Source: Botrimarina colliarenosi
GTDB lineage: Bacteria; Planctomycetota; Planctomycetia; Pirellulales; Lacipirellulaceae
NCBI RefSeq assembly: GCF_007859955.1
Contig: NZ_SJPR01000009.1
Coordinates: 62,001 to 126,000 of the forward strand
Direction of reading: 5' to 3'
DNA length: 64,000 nt
Positions 58,233 to 64,000 of the stretch are shown here, in pieces (the stretch's first letter is position 1; every line of letters begins with the position of its first letter). The position numbers and the translations under genes were made by a program. The notes under the pieces are model-generated. The model was not told the origin of the DNA, did no database searches, and saw only the letters and a list, made by a program, of their open reading frames with translations.

Positions 58233-59198
58233 CTAACTGGTGAGTGAGTAGATCGTCATCGAGAGTGGTTGATTGGTCTCGTTGAGTAGCGTGATGTTGC
58301 CGGTCTCTCGGTCGATCGTGATCGCGGGCGTCGCGGGGGGCGCCGAAGTCATCACGTTGAAGTTGTCGAACGAGACGGCGGCGCCGTCGCGGCCGTCGAT
58401 GCCGATGTAGTTTTGGTTGGACTCGCTCCAGGCGAACGATCCGACGCCGCGGGAGACGCCGTCAAAGAAGACCTCGTAGTTGACGGTGGAGCCCGCGTTG
58501 AAGCTGCTCACGCCAAAGTTCGCGGAGATCGTGCCGGTCTTCGAGCCGACCGCCACGGCGTTGAAGCCCGGGTCTCCCGGCTGGACGGCGCCGTTGCCCC
58601 AAGTGAGCACGCCGTCGCCACGGACGCCGACCCAGAAGTCGGAGATGACGTCGAGGTAGTCGCCGAGGAAGGCGTTGGTGAACTTGGCGTTGTTCGGGTC
58701 GGCGCCGAAGGCGTCGCCCGCCAGCAGGGCGTCGGCCTGCGACATGCCGATCGCGAATCCACCGCCCTGTCCGTTGCCGTTCCCACCGTAACCGAGCACG
58801 TCGAGCGACACCGTGAAGGCGCCGTCGGACAGGATCGAGGCGTTCGTGAAGTTGTGATTCACAAAGGCGTTTGACGTTCCCGCGCCAACCGCAAGCAGCA
58901 GTTGATTGCTGAGGATCCGGGCGCCGCCGCCGTTAGTAGCCATGCCGTCTTGTGGGCCGGGGTCGTTGGCGGGGTCAAGAAACGGATGGGTATAGACCCC
59001 ATCGGCCGGCAGCGCTGTCCCGGTGTTGTTCGTAATGCCGGTGAGATCGGCGTCGATGTTCCGACTATCCGCACGATTGAACGTGTCGGAGAACAGAACG
59101 ACAGCGGGGGCGGTCGAGGCGCCGGTCACCAAGGCAAAGATCGCCGAGGCAAAGATCGCCGAGGCATGGGCAAGATTAGATCGGATTGAACGGTTCAT
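58233..59198 (-). CDS. PEP-CTERM paralog 2, truncated by in-frame TAG
   Basis: The 321-residue product has a leader (HASAIFASAIFALVTGASTAPA) and a beta-sandwich domain nearly matching its neighbours (FSDTFNRADSRNIDADLTGI, DPANDPGPQDGMATNGGG, GTSNAFVNHNFTNASIL, SDFWVGVRGDG, NYIGIDGRDGAAVSFDNFNV). It stops at TIYSLTS with TAG (58233-58235). The same frame continues as AGGFSQAGWSTIETQN and into VRYTGNGG, dockerin-like loops and VPEP, exactly the order seen in the intact gene at 35489-36970, so the TAG replaces a sense codon, most simply CAG. Without the tail the product lacks its sorting signal. The start at 59198 is the ATG before the leader. Confidence 0.78.
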   Translation of the reverse strand: MNRSIRSNLAHASAIFASAIFALVTGASTAPAVVLFSDTFNRADSRNIDADLTGITNNTGTALPADGVYTHPFLDPANDPGPQDGMATNGGGARILSNQLLLAVGAGTSNAFVNHNFTNASILSDGAFTVSLDVLGYGGNGNGQGGGFAIGMSQADALLAGDAFGADPNNAKFTNAFLGDYLDVISDFWVGVRGDGVLTWGNGAVQPGDPGFNAVAVGSKTGTISANFGVSSFNAGSTVNYEVFFDGVSRGVGSFAWSESNQNYIGIDGRDGAAVSFDNFNVMTSAPPATPAITIDRETGNITLLNETNQPLSMTIYSLTS

Positions 59199-59254
59199 TT
59201 GTGCGAAGTCCCTAGCGACGAGGTGGGCTCTCAGACGGTTATGGCAAATGTCAG

Positions 59255-60184
59255 CTACGCGGCCCGCCACCCACGGCGGGAGGCGAGGATCACAGACGCT
59301 CCGGCGATCAACACCAGCGCGGTTGGCTCGGGGATCGTCGTCACGGCAAAGTTGTCGAACGTGACAGCGGCGCCGTCACGCGAATCGATGCCGATGTAAT
59401 TGGCGTTAGAGTCGCTCCATGTGAACGCTCCCGTTCCTTGGGAGACGCCGTTGTAGAAGACCTCGTAGCCGACGCTCGCGCCGGCGTCGAAGCTGTCGAC
59501 CGTGAACGTGGCGGCGATCGTGCCGGTCTTCGCCTCGACGTCGGAGACAAAGAACGACGTGCCCAGATCGGCGATCCCTACGGGTCCGTGGCCCCAGGCG
59601 AGCTCCTGGTTGGCGTCGCCCCGCAGCCCGATCCAGAAGTCGGAGATCGTGTCGGCGAATTGCTGCGGGAAGGCGTTAGTAAACTTGGCGTTGCTCGGAT
59701 CGCCGCTGAAGGCGTCGTCGGAGTCGGCCGCTTCTGTCAGCGACATGCCAATGGCGAAGGCGCCCCCCTGCCCCTCGCTCGTGCCGGAGTAGCCGAGCAC
59801 GTCCAGCATGACGGTGAAGCCGCCGGCGGCGAGGATTTCGGGATTGATGAAGTTGTGATTCACGAAGGCGTTGGAGGTTCCTGGACCGACCGCAAGTTGG
59901 AGCTGATTGCTAAGAATCCGCGTGCCGCCGCCGTTGGTTGCGTCGCCGTCTTCAGGGCCGGGATCGTTCGCCGGGTCAACCCACGGGGTCGAGTAGACCG
60001 CGTCCGCCGGCAAGACGGTTCCGGTGTTGTTACGGATGCCGCTAAGCGACGCGTCGAGGTTACGAGAATCGGCTCGATCGAAGCTGTCCGCAAACAAAGT
60101 CAGGGCCGACACGTCGGCGACTTGGGCGGATAGCCCGAGCAAGAGACCGACAACCAAGCGTCGGAGTGTTTTCGTGGTCATCAT
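59255..60184 (-). CDS. PEP-CTERM paralog 1 (beta-sandwich surface protein)
   Basis: This roughly 309-residue secreted protein has a signal peptide (LRRLVVGLLLGLSAQVADVSA). The same domain as the next two paralogs follows: FADSFDRADSRNLDASLSGI, DPANDPGPEDGDATNGGG, GTSNAFVNHNFINPEIL, SDFWIGLRGD, NYIGIDSRDGAAVTFDNFAV. It goes directly to TIPEPTALVLIAGASVILASRRG. It lacks dockerin-like loops and is the shortest and apparently intact member of the tandem trio. Adjacent ATGs at 60184 and 60181 are both possible. The domain looks like a carbohydrate-binding sandwich, but no family could be named. Confidence 0.85.
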   Translation of the reverse strand: MMTTKTLRRLVVGLLLGLSAQVADVSALTLFADSFDRADSRNLDASLSGIRNNTGTVLPADAVYSTPWVDPANDPGPEDGDATNGGGTRILSNQLQLAVGPGTSNAFVNHNFINPEILAAGGFTVMLDVLGYSGTSEGQGGAFAIGMSLTEAADSDDAFSGDPSNAKFTNAFPQQFADTISDFWIGLRGDANQELAWGHGPVGIADLGTSFFVSDVEAKTGTIAATFTVDSFDAGASVGYEVFYNGVSQGTGAFTWSDSNANYIGIDSRDGAAVTFDNFAVTTIPEPTALVLIAGASVILASRRGWRAA

Positions 60185-60337
60185 TAGTCGTGTATCCAAG
60201 AGGTGCCGAGAAGAGAGTCGCGATAGAAGAGAGGCGGCGTCGGTGGCTTTGATCGAGCGTTGTCGACGCACTAACTAACGCTCCATAAAGACCTGCGGTG
60301 AGGGAGGGTTTTGTGGATTGAAGTTGGCGCCTCAGGC

Positions 60338-61999
60338 TCAGTGGGATCGGTGTTGGCGTCTCGACCTGCGTTGGCGTGTCGCGGCGCAGACCGCAGCGGC
60401 CGCCATTACCAACGACGAAGGCTCGGGCACGCCAAGCGACTTGACGAAGCTGTCGAACACAGCCTGCTGTCCGCCGAGTTGGAAAGCCCGGCGCGCTAGG
60501 ACGAAGTCATCGACATTGGTGACGCCGTCGAGGTTGATGTCGCCACGTGCGAACGATCCGTTGCTGCCTAAGGCGTCCGATTCGAGCCAGCCTGCTTGGA
60601 AGGCGCCCAAGTCGGAGGCGTCGAGCACGCCGTCCTTGTTGAAATCGGCGGCCGACCAGGTGAGCACGCTCGAGACGTCGTTCTGATACGCCCAACGCTC
60701 GTACCCCGCCACCATCTTGGCGAACTGGGCGGCAAACACAGGGTCGTCGGAGAGGTCGTCAGACTCGGTAGGGTCTTCGCCCAGGTTGTAGAGCTCCCAT
60801 TCGTTGGCGCCGGCGCCGCCCGGTTGGGTGCTGCCGAAGTTCGACGAGACGAGCTTCCAGTCCCCCAGCCGATAAGCCCGGTTCCCTTCGTGCTCCCAAC
60901 CAAGCTCGCGATCGCCAAGCGGCTGGCCCGTGGTGAGGAATCCGGCGAGGCTCTCGCTCAGCGTGCCGGTGGTCTTGTAGGTGGCGCCCGAGAGGTCGGT
61001 CCACTCGGAAGGCATCTCCTCACCGGCGATCGCTAAGAGCGTCGGCATGAGATCGCGGATGTCCGAGACCTGGCTGCTGATCTGGCCGACGAGCGACTCG
61101 TCGAGACCGTCCTTCCACTGGATGATGGCGGGCGATCGGATGCCGCCCTCGTGCGTGTAGTGCTTGTAGTTCCGGAACGGCGTGGCGCCGACATTCGCCC
61201 AGCCCGTGCCGTAGAAAATGTGATCGTCGACCCCCGCCGTGGTGGTCCCCATGCTGTCGAGAGCCGCCCCGGTCCGGGGGGCCTCGTTTGCGTCGAAGCC
61301 GTACTCGTGCCACTCGCCGTCGGCTCCGTTGTCGCTCATGAACACAATCATCGTGTTGTCGAGCTCGCCGTTCACCTCGAGGTCAGACAGCACGCGGCCG
61401 ATGCTGTAGTCGATCCGTTCCACCATCGCGGAATAGATCGCCATCCGCCTCGCCAGGTCGGCCTGTCGGGCCGGGTCAAGAGAATCCCACGCCCGTATCT
61501 GATGGAGCGCCTCGCCGTGTCCGGTGTTGGCGACATCGCCGCGGAGCGTCAAAGCAACGTCTTCGTCGATCAGGCCCAGCTGCTGCATCCGATCGAGCCG
61601 GTCGTCGCGGATCTGGTCCCAGCCGGCCTCGTACCGGCTCACTAGCGGATCGACCCACTCGTCTCGGACCTGCAGAGGAAAGTGGGGAGCGCCGTAGGCG
61701 ACATAGGTGAAGAACGGCTCGTTCGTTCCCTCGGCGGCGTTGCGTTGCCGGTTGTTCTCTAGGAAATCGAGCGTGTAGTCGGTGATCGCGTCGGTCTGAT
61801 AGAACGTGCCGGGCTGATCTCCACCCGAGCTCGTGGTGTATGACCGCTCGTCGACCTCATCCGAGAGCAACCGATAGCTGCCCTGGAAGTTGTCTTGGCT
61901 GTGGTTTTCGGTGAATCCCCAGAAGCTGTCGAAGCCGCGAACGCGGGGGTCACGGACGTGTCCGCCGGGGATCGACCCGAAGTTCTCGGTGTTGCCTAA
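60338..61999 (-). pseudogene. Sulfatase A, C-terminal part with dockerin-like repeats and PEP-CTERM
   Basis: The frame reads GNTENFGSIPGGHVRDPRVRGFDSFWGFTENH from the IS edge at 61999 through sulfatase core motifs (FFTYVAYGAPHFPLQ, IVFMSDNGADGEWHEYG, HYTHEGGIRSPAI). Dockerin-like loops (DFNKDGVLDASD, DINLDGVTNVDDF) and GVPEPSSLVMAAAAVCAATRQRR follow. The N-terminal third with the formylglycine Cys motif and two metal-binding Asp residues is missing. The sequence beyond the IS is an inverted piece of a different sulfatase, so removing the IS would not restore it. I regard it as a non-functional remnant although its frame remains open. Confidence 0.85.
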
Positions 62000-62966
62000 G
62001 AGGCCCTAACAATAGTCCCAATCCAGGGCGCGGAAGCGGATGACGGCTTGAGCGAGCAAGAGGAAGGCTTCTTGGATGTCGTCGCGTCGGTCGTAGCGGG
62101 TCTTGAGGCGGCGGAACTGGTGCAGCCAACTGAGGGCCCGCTCGGCCACCCAGCGGTGGACGCCCAGCCCGCTGCCGTGCTCGATCTGGCGACGCGTCAA
62201 GTGGGGCTCGATCCCTGGCTCACGCAACGCCTGGCGGTGCTTGTCCGAATCGTAGCCCCGGTCGGCGTACACGAGGTCGGGCCGGTGACGCGGGTGGCCC
62301 GGCTTGCCGGCGATCGGCGGAGTCTCGTCCAACAGCGGCAGCAACTGCGTGATGTCGTTCCGATTCGCCGCGGTGAGCGTCGTGTTGAGCGGGAGACCGT
62401 TGCCGTCGGTCACGACGTGGCGCTTGCTGCCCGGCTTGCGTCGGTCGGTCGGGTTGGGGCCGGTCTTTTCGCCACCCCCCATAGCGCGAGACGACGCGCT
62501 GTCGATAGCCGCCCGCGAGAAGTCGATCCGATCCGCCCCACGCAGTTCGTCGAGTAAGACCCGCACCAACGCGTCCCAAACGCCTTCTTCTTGCCAGTCA
62601 CGCAGGCGTCGCCAACACGTCATCCCCGAGCCGCACCCCATCTCGCAGGGGAGGTCTTCCCAAGCGATCCCGGTCTTCAGGACGAACAAGATGCCCGTCA
62701 ACACGCTACGGTACTCCAAGCGGGGGCGTCCCCCGTCCGGTTGTGGCGGCGGCTCGGGCAGGAGCGGTTCGATTCGTTCCCAGAGTTCGTCTGGCAGCAG
62801 CGGCTTGGCCATGTCGGGCCCTCCTTGTTGCGGGTCCATCACCCGAACCTATCCTTCCCGATCCCAGCCGTCGTTCACGTCCCATCCCACAACTTCCAAA
62901 AGCCACGCCGTGCTGCTACCACATCTTCCGCCACGCTAAGCTAGCGGACAGTTCTGTTAGGGCCTC
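62000..62966 (-). mobile_element. IS5-family insertion sequence (IS1031-like)
   Basis: The element of 967 bp is bounded by perfect 12-bp terminal inverted repeats (GAGGCCCTAACA at 62000-62011 and its complement at 62955-62966). It is flanked by TAA on both sides (61997-61999 and 62967-62969), a 3-bp TNA target duplication as in the IS1031 group. It contains one transposase gene whose stop codon lies in the left repeat. Intact ends and duplication indicate fairly recent insertion. Boundaries could shift by one or two bases because CTAAG flanks both sides. Confidence 0.88.
62006..62842 (-). CDS. IS5-family transposase
   Basis: The 278-residue DDE transposase has the N-terminal DUF4096-type domain (PLLPDELWERIEPLLPEPPPQPDGGRPRLEYRSVLTGILFVLKTGIAWEDLP). 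The catalytic triad is Asp in AAIDSASSRA, Asp in VYADRGYDSDK and Glu in VAERALSWL. It is a single uninterrupted frame, not the two-frame arrangement of the IS427 group. ATG at 62842 or 62812 (MAKPLLPDE) may be used. It is predicted to be active. Confidence 0.93.
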   Translation of the reverse strand: MMDPQQGGPDMAKPLLPDELWERIEPLLPEPPPQPDGGRPRLEYRSVLTGILFVLKTGIAWEDLPCEMGCGSGMTCWRRLRDWQEEGVWDALVRVLLDELRGADRIDFSRAAIDSASSRAMGGGEKTGPNPTDRRKPGSKRHVVTDGNGLPLNTTLTAANRNDITQLLPLLDETPPIAGKPGHPRHRPDLVYADRGYDSDKHRQALREPGIEPHLTRRQIEHGSGLGVHRWVAERALSWLHQFRRLKTRYDRRDDIQEAFLLLAQAVIRFRALDWDYC

Positions 62967-63345
62967 TAAGTACGCGGGACGTTACAAGGAGGGGTGGGAT
63001 TCGCTCCGTGAGGAGCGTTTCCGTCGCCAAGAGGAACTAGGCGTCTTCGATGCCGAGACCCCACTAGGGCCCCTGCCTGCCAAGCGACCCGTCTGGGACA
63101 GCCTTTCGGCGAGCGACCAGGACTTTGAAGCGTCGAAGATGGCGGTCCACGCGGCGATGGTCGACCGCGTCGACCAGGGCCTCGGCAAGGTTGTCGACCA
63201 ACTAAGGAAGAACGGACAGCTCGACAATACCGTGCTGGTCTTCATCTCCGACAACGGCGCCTCGCCGGAGATCCCTGGAGGGCCCGGGTACGACCGCAAC
63301 AGCGGCACCCGCGACGGCCAAACGGCGCTGCGTGACCACGACCTA
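62967..63345 (+). pseudogene. Inverted internal fragment of a sulfatase
   Basis: On plus, directly after the IS, the frame reads KYAGRYKEGWDSLREERF, then AVHAAMVDRVDQGLGKVV, then DNTVLVFISDNGASPEIPGG up to RDGQ. This is the sulfatase segment expected just after the point where the minus-strand sulfatase at 63377 breaks off. It has no start of its own; an in-frame run through the IS tail does not make a gene. The right edge is approximate. Its presence in reverse orientation shows an inversion, probably with loss of the C-terminal portion. Confidence 0.8.
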
Positions 63346-63376
63346 CGCGAGCCGGAAAACCGCAGCAAGCTCGGCT

Positions 63377-63997
63377 CGGACGGTCATCCGCCTCGGTCGC
63401 TTCGGTGACGTAGCGGCACGCTTCGTCGGTAAAGGCGTCCGTGGCGTAGAAGTCGTCGCCGGGTACTTCCCGTTCATTCCCGCGGGTAAGCCCGCGATTG
63501 CCGCCGGGGTGGAAGTAGTTAAAGGCGCCACTCAAACCACCGTAGTAGCGATCAAAACCTCGTTGGAGCGGCCATGTCGATCGGTCCTCAACGCCAAGAT
63601 GCCACTTGCCGGTCATAAACGTATGGTACCCGGCCGCCCGCAAGACCTCGGCAATCGTGACGCAGTTGTCGCTGAGATAACCCTGGTAGGCGCCTTGGAC
63701 ATCGAGCGGCTCATTCGGAGGCGCCGTCATGTGGCCGATGCCGACCTGGTGCGGGTGCAGACCCGTCATGAGGCTCGCCCGCGTGGGGCAGCAACGGCCG
63801 CTGTTGTAGAACTGCGTGAAGCGCAGGCCGTCGGCCGCAAGCCGGTCGAGGTTGGGCGTTTGGACCTCGCTGCCGTAGCAACCGATGTCTGAGTAGCCCA
63901 TATCATCGACGAGGATGAGGACGATGTTGGGCCGCTGATCCGCCAAGGCCGACCAAGACGCCGACGCGCACCCGGCGGCGATCGCCAAGCAGCACAA
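63377..63997 (-). pseudogene. Sulfatase B, N-terminal part
   Basis: About 207 residues are of sulfatase type: leader (CLAIAAGCASASWSALA), metal-binding LVDDMGYSDIGCYG, formylglycine motif NSGRCCPTRASLMTG (Cys69 as the modified residue), and GYHTFMTGKWHLG. The similarity stops at TEADDRP near 63377, where FFxYxAYxAPH should follow. The frame then runs through unrelated text to 63242. The missing middle is found inverted at 62967-63345, and the C-terminal part is absent. The start at 63997 is 3 bases from the window edge, so an upstream start is possible. Confidence 0.82.
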
Positions 63998-64000
63998 GAC

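Noticed and set aside
58233-58235. TAG as pyrrolysine or programmed readthrough
   Set aside because: No recoding element or conserved context was seen, and a second unrelated stop (TAA) interrupts another large gene; point mutation is simpler.
12282-61000. Exosortase or sortase gene for the PEP-CTERM proteins
   Set aside because: No multi-helix protein with exosortase Cys/Arg/His motifs lies in the window; it must be encoded elsewhere.
62743-63408. A single 221-codon plus-strand gene
   Set aside because: Its first part is antisense to the transposase and IS end; only the portion after 62967 has sulfatase character, so it is a chance in-frame join.

Overview
The window looks like a chromosome segment from a high-GC planctomycete, probably Pirellulales (Lacipirellulaceae-like). 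This is inferred from gene content, not from a marker gene. The evidence is: three DUF1559 type II pseudopilin-like proteins; about a dozen secreted proteins ending in VPEP/IPEP + hydrophobic stretch + Arg tail (PEP-CTERM); the planctomycete dockerin-like calcium repeat (consensus [18 protein letters not shown]) in at least nine proteins; an ECF sigma factor of the Rhodopirellula/Verrucomicrobium type; and a giant surface protein whose N-terminus reads ERLEARDLLA. No rRNA, tRNA or CRISPR array was seen.

Layout. (1) 1-10282, minus: one giant surface protein gene (S8/S53-like peptidase, beta-propeller, Ig-like and PPC modules) running off the left edge and broken by an in-frame TAA at 9335-9337. 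(2) 10283-10913: noncoding, with a strong inverted-repeat structure. (3) 10914-23937: a xylan/xylose locus. A PEP-CTERM GH10 xylanase and xylose isomerase (minus) diverge from a LacI-type regulator, which is followed on plus by a PEP-CTERM protein, a DUF1559 pseudopilin, a small lipoprotein, a GPH sugar transporter, a second GH10 and a cytoplasmic GH3. A 16-bp palindrome lies in the divergent region. (4) 23934-36970, minus: an arabinoxylan/arabinan locus (two LamG PEP-CTERM genes and a decayed third, lipoprotein, DUF1559, GH51, GH43, PQQ sugar dehydrogenase-like, GH39, PEP-CTERM) diverging from a XylR-like AraC regulator at 37383. (5) 38817-47907, minus: ECF sigma, FecR, GH9, GH31 and GH2, together the activities expected for xyloglucan breakdown. 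(6) 48300-53434, plus: two PEP-CTERM proteins, DUF1559 and a GH51-like arabinofuranosidase. (7) 53425-64000, minus: a DUF4965/glutaminase-A-like protein, three tandem PEP-CTERM paralogs (two of them fused and carrying a nonsense codon), and a wrecked sulfatase region containing an IS5-family element and an inverted sulfatase fragment.

How it may work together: secreted or surface-anchored endo-enzymes (GH10, GH9, GH43, GH51) cut hemicellulose. GH39, GH31, GH2 and GH3 finish side chains and oligomers, a GPH transporter imports products, and xylose isomerase feeds central metabolism. LacI, XylR and sigma/FecR regulators sit at the heads of separate sub-loci. No SusC/SusD/TonB system is present. 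Instead a recurring set of DUF1559 pseudopilin + PEP-CTERM/dockerin-like protein + small lipoprotein accompanies the enzyme genes, and is the best candidate here for an undescribed surface glycan-handling module. The window also shows clear gene decay: two nonsense codons, one gene fusion, one truncated paralog, and one IS insertion with an inversion.
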